In this document: one piece after another, positions 34,165 to 43,002 of the stretch
Position numbering within the stretch: position 1 is the stretch's first letter
Layout: every line of letters begins with the position of its first letter
The notes under the pieces: model-generated
Database searches by the model: none
What the model saw: the letters and a program-made list of their open reading frames with translations, nothing else
Told to the model about the DNA's origin: nothing
From: Chloroflexota bacterium
GTDB lineage: Bacteria; Chloroflexota; Dehalococcoidia; Bin125
Assembly: GCA_003228175.2 (NCBI GenBank)
Contig: QGNQ01000001.1
Coordinates: 62,001 to 126,000, forward strand
DNA length: 64,000 nucleotides
Direction of reading: 5' to 3'
Made by a program: the position numbers and the translations under genes

Positions 34165-34500
34165 TCAGTACGCCTGCGCGAACCAGGCCCCGCCCAGAGC
34201 CGAACCTGCGTCGGCGCTGGGGCCGTTGGGTTGTGCCAGCGTCTCGTCGTAGAAGCAGGTCAGCCGGCGCCCGTCCTCCAGGCGCAGCTGGTAGTAGGTG
34301 CGCATCAGTGGTCGCTCCCGCCACCACTCCTCGGCGATGCGCCAGATCTGATCGATGGCGCTCACGGCCACCGTGGCGCCGCCGGGGAAGCGCACCTGCG
34401 CCGGCAGGCCGCTGGCGTCGCGCGCGACTTGGAGCGCGCGCGGCTGCCCCAACGGGCGCAGTCCGGACGCGGCGGCGGCCTGTGCTGCCGGGCGACTCAT
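34165..34500 (-). CDS. DUF6504-like small protein of the imuB-dnaE2 operon
   Basis: A 111-residue protein with no known activity. The conserved part is residues 35-110: VRFPGGATVAVSAIDQIWRI, then EEWWRERPLMRTYYQLRLED and RLTCFYDETLAQ, ending GGAWFAQAY. This WRxxxxWW / Y-Y-x-L / W-x-x-Y pattern is that of DUF6504 proteins regularly found between the Y-family-like gene and dnaE2. Its ATG overlaps the imuB stop by four bases (ATGA) and dnaE2 begins one base past its stop, so the three are translationally coupled. A role in assembling the mutasome is plausible but is inference. Confidence 0.7.
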   Translation of the reverse strand: MSRPAAQAAAASGLRPLGQPRALQVARDASGLPAQVRFPGGATVAVSAIDQIWRIAEEWWRERPLMRTYYQLRLEDGRRLTCFYDETLAQPNGPSADAGSALGGAWFAQAY

Positions 34501-35684
34501 GGGTCGTAGTCCATCAGCGCGTAGCGTCGCTCCGGGATGCGCGACCAGGGCTCCAGCGGCACGATCTGGCTGAGCGGGCTGCGCCCGTGCTGCGCCTTCA
34601 GGTGCCGGGCCATCTCATTGAGTTGCTCGCGGCGGCGGGCCCCGTCGCGGAAGAGCGACGGTTGCCGACCGCTCTCCGCCGTCAGCGCGCCCAGCTCCAG
34701 CTCCAGCTCCACCACGGGGCCCGCCAGCTCGGCCCGCTCCAGCGCCGAGCGGATCGGCAGCCAGAGACGGTCGCGGTCGCTCATCGGCTCCCGCAGCGCC
34801 TGGCTGCGCTCCCACAGCCGGTCCTCCTCCATGACCAGCCGCAGGCGCAGCCGTCGCACGAAGCGGCCGGAGGCGCGTGGGTGTCGCAGCGCCCGGCGCA
34901 GGAGTTGCTGGGTGCTGTGCAGGATCGCCTCCCGACTGACCAGCGGCGGCTCTGCCCGGCTGCTCTCCACGACGGCCGTGTGCACGAATGGGTCTGGCGC
35001 GACCGGGGTGGGGTCGGCGCCGCTGGCGGCCAGCCAGGCGGTCTCGCCGGCGAGGCCGAACTGCGCCGCCACGGCGTGCCGGGGCAGTTCGGCGAGCGCG
35101 CCGATGGTGTGGATGCCGAAGAGGTGCAGGCGTTCCTGGTCGTCGGGGGGGAGGGGGAGCCAGGCAGTCGGCTTGTCGGCCAGGAAGGCGGCGCTCTGTC
35201 CGGCGGGAACTCGGTGGGCCTGCCCTTGCTGCGCGCTGCGGGCCGCCACATAGGCCGTGAAGCGCTCATCGGCGACGCCCAAGCGGGCCGCTGGGGCGGG
35301 GGGCGCGGCCTGCAGAATGGCGCGCTCCACGTCGCCGGGTTGGGGGTAGAGCAGGTCCAGCCCGCGCAGGTCGGCGCAGACCGCGCCCGGCTCCGGCTGC
35401 TCCACGATGGGGCTGACGCTGGCCATCGCGTCGCGCAGGGCGTCGGCGAAGCGGCGGTTCTGGGCCGGGTGCGGCTCCAGGATCGTGATCCGGGGGCAGA
35501 GCGCCGTCGCCTCCCGCAACGTCTGGCCGGGCCGCACGTTGCGCTGGGCGGCAGGCGCGGTCAGCTCCGCGACGCGCAGCCCCGCCGCGTCCGTGAGGAC
35601 AACGGGGTGGTCCTGGAGTTGGGGTCGGTGGGCCAACTCGCAAGCGAGCGCCAGTGAGGGCACCACCAGACAGGCAACGGGCAT
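34497..35684 (-). CDS. imuB: ImuB: catalytically dead Y-family polymerase-like protein
   Basis: A 395-residue Y-family DNA polymerase relative that acts as the adaptor between the beta clamp and DnaE2. The start MPVACLVVPSLALACELAHR shows that the metal-binding Asp of active Y-family enzymes (DxDxFFA) is replaced, as expected for ImuB. It has YPQPGDVERAILQAA in the palm, an HhH-like segment HLFGIHTIGALAELPRHAVA, and the C-terminal ImuB tail SRIPERRYALMDYDP. ATG 35684 has a strong GGGAGGAA. It is the first gene of the operon; the usual third partner imuA (SulA/RecA-like) is not upstream, where only a 271-base region with the LexA-type box is found. Confidence 0.9.
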   Translation of the reverse strand: MPVACLVVPSLALACELAHRPQLQDHPVVLTDAAGLRVAELTAPAAQRNVRPGQTLREATALCPRITILEPHPAQNRRFADALRDAMASVSPIVEQPEPGAVCADLRGLDLLYPQPGDVERAILQAAPPAPAARLGVADERFTAYVAARSAQQGQAHRVPAGQSAAFLADKPTAWLPLPPDDQERLHLFGIHTIGALAELPRHAVAAQFGLAGETAWLAASGADPTPVAPDPFVHTAVVESSRAEPPLVSREAILHSTQQLLRRALRHPRASGRFVRRLRLRLVMEEDRLWERSQALREPMSDRDRLWLPIRSALERAELAGPVVELELELGALTAESGRQPSLFRDGARRREQLNEMARHLKAQHGRSPLSQIVPLEPWSRIPERRYALMDYDP

Positions 35685-35749
35685 GATTCCTCCCGCATGG
35701 CGCTTCCGGCGGATGCACCGGTCGCGGTCGGCAGGAGGGGTATGCTATA

Positions 35750-35761
35750 GAACATGAGTTC
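35750..35761. promoter_or_regulatory. LexA-type SOS box of the imuB operon
   Basis: GAAC-ATGA-GTTC is a perfect match to the Gram-positive type LexA consensus GAAC-N4-GTTC, within a longer palindrome TAGAACATGAGTTCTA (35748-35763). It lies 66 bases before the imuB ATG, next to a TATAGCATAC stretch on the minus strand that could be the -10. SOS control of an imuB/dnaE2 operon is the known pattern. Confidence 0.8.
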
Positions 35762-35830
35762 TAGATCGCAAGGGCCACGGGCGAAGGGGGGAGGGGATGC
35801 CGAAGAGTCGATTCTCGACCCGATGCTGGC

Positions 35831-35941
35831 GAGCGTGTGGGGAACGCGGATCCCACGGGCGAGGTGATCGTGGAGTTCCGCGACAATTTCCTGATCGACG
35901 GGGAGGACATCGATCTGTGGATCTTTGAGGTCGTTCGGTAG
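35831..35941 (+). pseudogene. Fragment of a secreted beta-domain ('DN-x-x-x-DG' type)
   Basis: A 36-codon plus-strand frame without a proper start reads NADPTGEVIVEFRDNF, then LIDGEDIDLWIFEVVR and a stop. The pattern G-x-(I/V)-x-(V/L)-x-F-x-DN-x-x-x-DG-x-x-x-DL-x-x-FE is that of a beta domain common in large surface proteins, where it never stands alone. Upstream (35754-35830) the frame is broken. It is probably the remains of a deleted surface-protein gene. Confidence 0.4.
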
Positions 35942-35956
35942 CCAGAGATCGCCCGG

Positions 35957-37216
35957 CTAGAGGTCAATCGTGGGGTCCAGCCCCAGCGCGACTTTGCCCG
36001 CGTACTGCTGGATCTCCGCTTCCTGCGGCGCCATGAACGGGAAGGCGCGGACATCGCGGTAGGCGCGGGCCAGCTCGCTGGTGGCGATGAAGGAGCTGCC
36101 GCCCGCGATGCTCATGGCGCGATTGACGACTTCGGCCGCGGCGCGATCCACGGTCAGCTTGGTCAGGCGCGTGGCGGCCACGGCCTCTCGCAGTTCCGCG
36201 ATCTCGGCGCGCTGCGGCGCCTCCAGCGTGAGCACGCGGTCGATGTCGAGCAGGTTCTGGCGCAGCATGCCCGTGGCGGCGAGCAGCCCCCGGTCCATCT
36301 CCGCGACGGCCACCTGAATCGTGGGGCGATGTGCGGTGGGCGTCGTCGCGGGAACACGCACGCGGGTTCGTGCGATCTCGATCGCGCGGTCGCGCGCGGC
36401 CCGGGCCACACCCAAGGCCGCAGTGCTCAGTCCGGCTCCACCGCTGAGCTCGAAGAGCAGGCCGCGGCGGGTCTCGACTCCCACAGGGTCGCCGGGAACG
36501 AGTTCCACATCGCTGACAAAGACATCGCGCAGTTGCACGGTACCGCTGCCGGAGCCGCGCATGCCCAGACCGTCCCAGTCGTCGATCACGCTGAGGCCCT
36601 CCCGGTCGACGGGGATGGTGACGATGCCGCGCCGGTCGGGTCCGGCGGTCGCATCGGCCGGAGTGACGCGGAGCGGCACGTTGATGTGTGTGGCGGCGGG
36701 GGAGATGGTGGCGAAGATCTTCGTGCCGTTGATCCGATAGCCCCCGTCCACGGGGCGGGCTTCGGTCAGCGGGTAGTGCGTCGCGTAGCTGCCGGGCTCC
36801 GTGCCCGCGATGGCGAAGACGACTTCCCCGGCGCCGACGCCGCGCAGGAAGGGGACGAGCCGGTCGGCGGCCTCGTTCTGGCCGCGTGCCCGCAGCGCCA
36901 GCCAGGCGCCGGTGAATTGATGCCCTGCGCCAACGTGCATCCAGCTGGCGATCGCGGTGGATGCGCAGCCCTGCGCGAGTTCGTACATGCCCGCCGCGAG
37001 GTCGTGGAGCGAGCGCACGCCCAGACCCCCGAACTCGACCGGCACGGACGCGGCCAGCACGCCGGCGCGACTCAGGCCCGCGATGCTCCCGGCGACGAAG
37101 CGGCCCTGCTGGTCCGCCTCCGCGGCCCGCGCGGCGATCGCCGGGCGGGTTTCCCGGCACAGTCCAACGAAGCGCTCTCCGCCCTCGCTGACTGGGGTGA
37201 GCTGGAAGAGGCTCAT
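35957..37216 (-). CDS. Acyl-CoA dehydrogenase-family flavoprotein
   Basis: A 419-residue member of the acyl-CoA dehydrogenase superfamily. The N-terminal helical domain contains AGVLAASVPVEFGGLGVRSL; the central beta domain contains VFAIAGTEPGSYATHYPLTE, INGTKIFATISPAATHI and DWDGLGMRGSGSGTVQLRDV. The C-terminal helices end with AGGSSFIATSELARAYRDVR, a layout closer to the DszC/HpaH-like hydroxylase side of the family than to fatty-acid dehydrogenases, since the usual C-terminal YGG-x-G Glu motif is not evident. It could therefore oxidise an acyl-CoA or use reduced flavin. Its start overlaps the stop of the upstream CoA transferase by 4 bases, so it is the last gene of a coupled three-gene operon. 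Confidence 0.8.
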   Translation of the reverse strand: MSLFQLTPVSEGGERFVGLCRETRPAIAARAAEADQQGRFVAGSIAGLSRAGVLAASVPVEFGGLGVRSLHDLAAGMYELAQGCASTAIASWMHVGAGHQFTGAWLALRARGQNEAADRLVPFLRGVGAGEVVFAIAGTEPGSYATHYPLTEARPVDGGYRINGTKIFATISPAATHINVPLRVTPADATAGPDRRGIVTIPVDREGLSVIDDWDGLGMRGSGSGTVQLRDVFVSDVELVPGDPVGVETRRGLLFELSGGAGLSTAALGVARAARDRAIEIARTRVRVPATTPTAHRPTIQVAVAEMDRGLLAATGMLRQNLLDIDRVLTLEAPQRAEIAELREAVAATRLTKLTVDRAAAEVVNRAMSIAGGSSFIATSELARAYRDVRAFPFMAPQEAEIQQYAGKVALGLDPTIDL

Positions 37217-38508
37217 GCGATGGTTCCGGCGCGACGCAGCGCTTCGATCTCGTCGTCGCTCAGCCCCAGTTCGGCGAAGACGTCCGCGTTGTCCTCGCCG
37301 ATCAACGGCGCCCGCCGGCGCACGGCCCAGGGGGTGGCGCTGAACCGGTACGGTGCGCCGGGGTAGCGGATCTGCCGACCCACCTCCGGGTGCTCGACCT
37401 CAACGGGGAAGCCGCGCGCTTCGATGTGGGGGTCGGCCATGATCTCCTCTGGCGAGTAGATGATGCCGCACTGGAAGCCGCGTTCTTGGCCGCCGCGAAA
37501 GAACGCATAGGCGCCGATCGCGCCGGCGATGCGCAGGATCGCGTTGCGGCCGGCGGAGAACATCGCGCGCAGCAGGTCGTCCTCGCGGATCTCCGCGAAG
37601 GAGAGCTTGCCCAGGGAGGTCGCTTCCTCCAGCAGCGCCGCCTCCGCGAAGTCGTCGCGCAGGCCCAACTCCTCCAGCCAGTCCAAGACGGACTGGAACT
37701 GAGCGCCGCTGCGTGGCGGCATACCGGTGTTGACCCAGCGGCCATCGGCGCACTGGGTCATCGTCGCCTGCGTGGGGAGGACGGCGGCGTGGCGGCCGGT
37801 CTGTCGCTGCACGGTCTCCCCGGCGACGTTCCAGACCGTGCTCGCGGCCTCCGTCGTGACGTTGCTGGCGGCGTGCATGTTCACGTCGATGCGCTGCCCG
37901 GGACCGCCGGCGTCGCGATGCAGCACGGCGGTGAGCAGGCCCATCACGGCGAAGTGGCAGGCCGTCTGGTAGCCCTGGTAGCCCCCGCCAGCGATGGGCG
38001 GCAGCGTGTGGTCGTCGTAGCCACAGCTCCAGGCGGGGCCACCGCCGGCCAGCAGGGTCAGGTCCGTGGCCTCCTCCCCGGCGCGCGGCCCGTCGCGACC
38101 AAAGGCCGACATCGACACGTGGATCAGGCCGGGGCGGTCGGCACGCAGGGTGTCATCGTGCAGGCCGTGCGACGCCAGCACGCCGGGACCCTCGGCCTCG
38201 ATCAGGGCGTCGGCGCCGTCCAGTAGGCGCAGCAGCAGGTCGCGCCCGGCGGGCGTCGTCCAGTCCAGCGTGATCGCGCGCTTGTTGAGGTTGTAGTGCC
38301 AGAAGTGCAGGCTGCGCTCGGGGTGGGGTTCGTCGTTCAGGAAGGGCGGGATGTTGCGCGTCGATGCCCCACCGGGTGGTTCCACCGTGACGACATCCGC
38401 CCCCATGTCGGCCAGCAGCTTGCCCGCGAACGCGCCCGCTTCCGACTGCAGCTCCACAACGCGCAGATCGGACAGGGCCGCGAGGCCGCTGAGGGGCAGA
38501 CCGCTCAT
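37213..38508 (-). CDS. Family III CoA transferase subunit lacking the catalytic aspartate
   Basis: A 431-residue CaiB/BaiF protein. The family features are DLRVVELQSEAGAFAGKLLA, ADMGADVVTVEPPGG and HYNLNKRAITLDW. In the position of the catalytic Asp (D174 in the 2391 gene, D177 in the next gene) it reads PIAGGGYQGYQTACHF, with no Asp between about residues 167 and 188. It also carries an inserted segment near residues 250-340. It overlaps the neighbours by four bases on both sides. The simplest reading is a non-catalytic partner in a heteromer with the gene at 38505, as described for paired family III transferases such as benzylsuccinate CoA-transferase; this is inference. Confidence 0.85.
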   Translation of the reverse strand: MSGLPLSGLAALSDLRVVELQSEAGAFAGKLLADMGADVVTVEPPGGASTRNIPPFLNDEPHPERSLHFWHYNLNKRAITLDWTTPAGRDLLLRLLDGADALIEAEGPGVLASHGLHDDTLRADRPGLIHVSMSAFGRDGPRAGEEATDLTLLAGGGPAWSCGYDDHTLPPIAGGGYQGYQTACHFAVMGLLTAVLHRDAGGPGQRIDVNMHAASNVTTEAASTVWNVAGETVQRQTGRHAAVLPTQATMTQCADGRWVNTGMPPRSGAQFQSVLDWLEELGLRDDFAEAALLEEATSLGKLSFAEIREDDLLRAMFSAGRNAILRIAGAIGAYAFFRGGQERGFQCGIIYSPEEIMADPHIEARGFPVEVEHPEVGRQIRYPGAPYRFSATPWAVRRRAPLIGEDNADVFAELGLSDDEIEALRRAGTIA

Positions 38509-39743
38509 ATCACACCCTCCGCATGCAGCTGGGCCCGCTCCGACGCTTCGATCCCCAACAACTCGCCGAAGACGAGATCATTGTCTTGCCCCAGCAGCGG
38601 CGTGCCCCGGGCGATCTCCCAATCCGTCTCCGAGAGATGCAGCGGCATCCCGTCGACGCGGACGGCGCCCATCGCGCCGTGCTGCACGGTGGGCCAGAGT
38701 CCCCAGGCGGCCGTGTCCGGGTCCTGCTCGATGCGCTGCTGCGGCGTCTGCACCCGGGTCGCGGGGACATTGGCCGCCTGCAGGCTGGCAGCCAGCGACG
38801 TCGCGTCGTGCTGCCGCGTCCACGTCGCGATCGACGCCTCCAGCGCATCGAGATCGGCGAGGCGGCCGGCAAGCGTGGCGAGGTTGGAGGTGGCCGCCCA
38901 GGGCTCGCTGATCTCGTCAGCGAGCGCGGCCCAGTCGGTGTCGTCCCGACAGGCGATCGCGATCCAGCAGTCGTCGCCTTGGGCCGGGAAGATGCCGTGC
39001 GGCGCCATCCGGCCGGGCCAGCCGCGATTGCTGTGCGGCATACCCTCCCGTCGCAGCGGCCGCTCGTTGACCGCGTGGTCGAGTAGCGCGGGCCCATTGA
39101 GCGTCGTCGCGGCCTCGACCGTGGAGAGGTCGACCCACTGGCCTTCACCGCTGCGATTGCGGTGGTGCAGCGCCATCATCGTGGCGATCGCCATGTAGTA
39201 GCCGCCCGTGTGGTCCATGTAGGAGTAGCCCCAGCCGGCGGAGGCCTCGTCGGGCAGGCCCGAGCTGAAGGTCAGTCCCGAGATCGCCTGCACGATGGGC
39301 CCCCAGGTCTTGAACGATTCGTAGGGGCCGCTGTGCCCAAAGCCGCAGTTGGACACGTAGACGATGTCCGGCTTGATCGCGCGCATGTCCTCGTACGAGA
39401 AGCCGAGCCGCGCCATCACCCCGGCCGAGAAGTTTTCGGTCACGGCGTCGGAGATGGCAATGATCTCCCGCAGCAGTTCCCGCCCGCGTTCTGTCCGCAG
39501 GTTGAGCGTGACGCCGAGTTTCTCAACGTTGTGATTCTGGAACTGGCCGCCGAACTCCACCCCGCGTCGTTCGTCGACGTAGGGCGGGCTGCCGCGCAGG
39601 ATGTCCCAGCGGCCCTCGTTGGTGGGGTCCTCAACGCGGATCACCTGCGCGCCGAACGCGGCCAGGAAGCGCGTCGCGCCCGCCCCAGCGAGCTGCCCGC
39701 TGAAGTCGCAGATGCGGAGGTGCGAGAGGGCCTGAGACGGCAT
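38505..39743 (-). CDS. Family III CoA transferase (CaiB/BaiF), catalytic partner
   Basis: A 412-residue family III CoA transferase. The opening is HLRICDFSGQLAGAGATRFL and AAFGAQVIRVEDP. NHNVEKLGVTLNL and SNCGFGHSGPYESFKTWGPI follow, and the likely nucleophile Asp177 is in GWGYSYMDHTGGYYMAI. It transfers CoA between dicarboxylic or other acids and acyl-CoA in the cytoplasm. ATG 39743 was chosen because a GAAGGA precedes it and the longer frame upstream is low-complexity. It is first of a three-gene, translationally coupled operon that ends with an acyl-CoA dehydrogenase: activate, then oxidise. The neighbouring divergent MFS carrier could supply the substrate. Confidence 0.9.
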   Translation of the reverse strand: MPSQALSHLRICDFSGQLAGAGATRFLAAFGAQVIRVEDPTNEGRWDILRGSPPYVDERRGVEFGGQFQNHNVEKLGVTLNLRTERGRELLREIIAISDAVTENFSAGVMARLGFSYEDMRAIKPDIVYVSNCGFGHSGPYESFKTWGPIVQAISGLTFSSGLPDEASAGWGYSYMDHTGGYYMAIATMMALHHRNRSGEGQWVDLSTVEAATTLNGPALLDHAVNERPLRREGMPHSNRGWPGRMAPHGIFPAQGDDCWIAIACRDDTDWAALADEISEPWAATSNLATLAGRLADLDALEASIATWTRQHDATSLAASLQAANVPATRVQTPQQRIEQDPDTAAWGLWPTVQHGAMGAVRVDGMPLHLSETDWEIARGTPLLGQDNDLVFGELLGIEASERAQLHAEGVI

Positions 39744-39768
39744 ACGGGCGTGTCCTTCAGGCCCGTAT

Positions 39769-39797
39769 GCGCGCGTGCTGCGCGCGTGCTGCGCGCG
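39769..39797. repeat. 11-bp direct repeat upstream of the CoA-transferase operon
   Basis: gcgcgcgtgct occurs twice and continues partly into a third copy, in the 120-base divergent region between the CoA transferase and the MFS carrier. Probably a slippage product; a regulatory role is not shown. Confidence 0.6.
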
Positions 39798-39864
39798 ACT
39801 AGCGCTCGGGGCCGGGCGGCAGGATAGCGTGCCCGGCTGCCCCGCTCCCTGGCCGGGACCTCTG

Positions 39865-41244
39865 GTGTCCGACGGCCTCCTGGGGTATGCCGTGCGGGTG
39901 CTCCCCCCCACGCTGCGCGCGCGCCTCAGTGTCACCGGGCTGCCGTTCTACTACGGCTGGGTCATTGTGGGCGCCGCACTGGCGACCCAGTTCATCGCCA
40001 TCGGGGCGCAGACGGGGGTGATCGGCGCCTTCACGAAGCCAATGACGGAGGCGCTGGGCTGGAGCCGCAGCGAGCTCTTCCTGTCGGAATCGATTGCCCA
40101 GTTGGTGATGGCGGCGATCGGGATCCGTCTGGGCCCCTACGTCGATCGACTGGGGCCGCGTCCGGTGATGCTGGTGGGCATCGTCATTCTGGTGCCCGCC
40201 TTGTTGCTGATCAGCCAGGTCACGGAGCTCTGGCAATGGTTGATCCTGCGCGGCTTCATTCTGGCCGCCGGGGCCGCGTTTCTGGGGCTGTTCGTGGCGT
40301 CGGTTGCGGTCTCGAAGTGGTTCGTGACCTTCCGCGGCCGCGCGCTCGGATTCGCTTCCATGGGCGTGTCGCTAGCGGGCGTGGTCTGGCCATTGTTGGC
40401 GACAGCGTCGATCGATGGGCTGGGCTGGCGCGGCGCCTGGGCGCTGGTCGCCGGAGTCGCCCTCGTGATGCTGATCCCCGCCTCCCTGCTGATGCGCCGT
40501 CAGCCCGAGGATTACGGCCTGCTTCCGGACGGCGGCGCCGCACCGACGCCGCAGCAACGCGCCGCCGCCGATCTGGATTACCGCGAGTCGATGGACCGAC
40601 GTGCGGCGGTGCGCACGCGGGCGTTCTATTTGATCACGCTCTCTTTTGGACTCTCGATCGTCGGGGTCTTCGGCATCCTCACGCAGGGCATTCCGTTCCT
40701 CACCGATAACGGATTCAGCGCTGGCGAGGCCGCCGCGCTCTCCTCCACGATGTCGTTCTTCGCGATGGTCACGAAGCCGCCTTGGGGCGCCGCTGCCGAC
40801 CGCTGGAACCCCAGGGTCCTGGCCGCGGTGGGATTCGTTATCGCCGGGACGGGCACGGCGGTGCTTGTGCCCGCCACGCAGAGCGGGTCGCTGCCGCTTG
40901 TCGCCTTGGCGATGACCATCGTCGGGATCGGCTGGGGTGGCAATATCCCAATCCACGAGGTGCTCTGGGCGTCCACGTTCGGGCGCCGGCACCTGGGGGC
41001 CGTGCGTGGGCTTGGCTTTCCGTTCGCGGCCGGCATCGCCTCGGTCACACCGCTGGGCCTGGCCACCTATTTCGATCAGGTAGGCGACTACGCCGGCGCG
41101 TTCTATTTCTGTGCCGGACTCTGGTTCATCGCGTTCTTCTTGATCCTCTTCCTGCGCCGTCCGCTGCGCCCGTCGGCGCCGCCTGGGACCGATACCGAGG
41201 TGAGTGTGGCCGGATCGCACGGCAGTCCGCCGCCTGACGGCTAA
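39865..41244 (+). CDS. MFS transporter (12 TM)
   Basis: About 459 residues. It is a major facilitator carrier with twelve hydrophobic segments. The loop 2-3 motif is seen as GPYVDRLGPRPVML, and the loop 8-9 counterpart is AADRWNPRVLAAVG. The first helix begins FYYGWVIVGAALATQFIAIG, as in the monocarboxylate/oxalate-formate type carriers, so an organic anion is a fair guess. The true start is unsure: GTG 39865 (VSDGLLGYAV) or GTG at 39892 are both possible, and more upstream codons are low-complexity. It is divergent from the CoA-transferase operon, which may process its substrate (inference). Confidence 0.8.
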   Translation: MSDGLLGYAVRVLPPTLRARLSVTGLPFYYGWVIVGAALATQFIAIGAQTGVIGAFTKPMTEALGWSRSELFLSESIAQLVMAAIGIRLGPYVDRLGPRPVMLVGIVILVPALLLISQVTELWQWLILRGFILAAGAAFLGLFVASVAVSKWFVTFRGRALGFASMGVSLAGVVWPLLATASIDGLGWRGAWALVAGVALVMLIPASLLMRRQPEDYGLLPDGGAAPTPQQRAAADLDYRESMDRRAAVRTRAFYLITLSFGLSIVGVFGILTQGIPFLTDNGFSAGEAAALSSTMSFFAMVTKPPWGAAADRWNPRVLAAVGFVIAGTGTAVLVPATQSGSLPLVALAMTIVGIGWGGNIPIHEVLWASTFGRRHLGAVRGLGFPFAAGIASVTPLGLATYFDQVGDYAGAFYFCAGLWFIAFFLILFLRRPLRPSAPPGTDTEVSVAGSHGSPPPDG

Positions 41245-41355
41245 CCTGCGCACAAGCGCGGACCTCGCCGACGGGCGGGGCCCGCGAGCGAAACGGGCAA
41301 TCTCCTGGGCATCGATCTTCCCGTCCTAGCCAGCACAGACGTCGCAGGCGATCTC

Positions 41356-43002
41356 GTGATCCTCGTGGCTGCCGCCGTGGCCGGGGGCTACTTGGCCGGG
41401 CTGGCGCGCCAGCCACTGGTGGTCGGCTACATCATGGGCGGGATGGTGATCGGCCCCATCACCGGAATCGTCGAGGAGATTGAGGACGTCAAGTTCATCG
41501 GCGAGCTCGGCGTCGCGCTGCTGCTGTTCACGATTGGGCTCGAGTTCCCGCTGTGACAGTTCCGCGCGCTGGGAGCGAAGCTGGTCGTCGCGGCGGCCGT
41601 GCAAATCTGCTTCATCGGCGCGGTGGGATACGCGATCGCCGTTTCGCTCGGCTTCTCCGCGGCCGCGGCCACGCCGATCGCCGCCGCGGTCGCGCTCTCG
41701 TCAACGGTGCTGCTCGTGCGGCTGCTGGGCCAGCAAGGCAATCGTCGCGATGCGCACGGGCAGTGGGCGCTGGGCATCGCCCTGGTGCAGGACCTCGTCG
41801 CTGTGCCGGTGCTGGTGGTGCTGCCGCAGCTCGGCGACACCACGGGCGCGGCGCTGGCGGAGGATGTGCTGATCGCCTCCGCCAAGGGCATTGGCATGGT
41901 GATCGTGGTGTTGGCCGTTGGGCGCTTCGTGGTGCCCTGGTTCTTAGGCCAGGCGCTCGCGAATCGCTCGCGGGAGCTGTTCCTCATATCGGTCTTCGCG
42001 CTGGCCAGCGGGGTCGCGCTGGGCAGCTTCGCGGCGGGCCTCAGTGTGGCCTTTGGGGCGTTCTTAGCCGGAATCGTGACGGCACAGTCGATCTACGCGA
42101 CGCGCGCCTTGCAGGAGGTCGTGCCGCTGCGCGACCTCTTCGCAGCGACATTCTTCGTCAGCATCGGTGTGCTCTTCGATCTCGATGTCGTGGTTGACGA
42201 GTGGCGCATCTTCCTCGCCGTGCTGCTCTGGGGCGGGCTGGGCAAGGTCGCCTTGATCTTCGCGCTGGCGCGTTGGTCCGGCTTCGACGCGAAGCGGTCG
42301 TTACGCACGGGTCTGCTGCTGGGCCAGGTAGGCGAGTTCTCCTTTCTCTTCGCGGAAGCGACGAGCGGCTCCGCGGGAGAGGAGGCGAGCGGCATCTTGA
42401 TCGCGACCGGCGCGGCCAGTATGGCGATCTCGGCGGCGCTGATTGGGCAGGCCGACCGGATTGAGCGCGGACTGCTGCGCATCCCCAAGGTGCGGGACTG
42501 GTGGACGTTCGAGCCCGTAGCGGAGGTAGAGGGCGAGCGGCGGCAGCACACCGTGATCGCCGGCTTCGGCCATTCCGGGCAGGAGGTCGCCCACGCACTC
42601 ACGGCGCGCGACTTCTCCTACCTGGTCGTCGATTCGGACCCGGCCTTGCCCGCGCGAGCGAGGGCGGCGGGTGTGCCCTTCATTTGGGGTGACTTGGCCA
42701 ACGCCGCCACGATGGATGAGGCGGGACTCGATCACGCGCGCATGCTGCTGCTGACGATCGCCGACAGCGTGGTCAGCGAGATGATCGTGCGGCAGGCCCG
42801 CGCCGATCACCCGCGGCTGCGCATCGTGGCGCGGGCCGACAACCCCGAGGCCGCCGCGCGCCTGTTGGATGCGGGCGCCAACGCGGTCGTGCAGCCGCTG
42901 CTGGAGATCGGGCTGGAGCTGACCTACCAAGCGCTGCACGGCTACGGCGTGCCCTCGAACGAGATTCGCCAGGCGCAGGCCCGACGGCGCCGGGAGAGCT
43001 AG
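41356..43002 (+). pseudogene. CPA2-type cation:proton antiporter with TrkA-N domain, interrupted by one TGA
   Basis: Read through, this is a 548-residue KefB/CPA2 antiporter. It has about 12 membrane segments (GGYLAGLARQPLVVGYIMGG; ALSSTVLLVRLLGQQGN; VAFGAFLAGIVTAQS) and a C-terminal NAD-binding TrkA-N domain (HTVIAGFGHSGQEVAHALTA). A single in-frame TGA at 41554-41556 splits it after TIGLEFPL; the next codons are QFRALGAKLVVAA, exactly where relatives carry a basic residue (GLEFS-x-x-x-L-R), so CGA to TGA is the likely change. No other defect is seen, which suggests a recent mutation or a sequencing error. GTG 41356 is the nearest start; no ATG lies ahead. It is convergent with the GNAT gene, sharing the stop region. 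Confidence 0.75.

Noticed and set aside
41554-41556. Selenocysteine at the in-frame TGA of the antiporter
   Set aside because: Relatives carry a basic or polar residue, not Cys, at this site and no convincing SECIS-like hairpin follows; a nonsense change or error is more likely.
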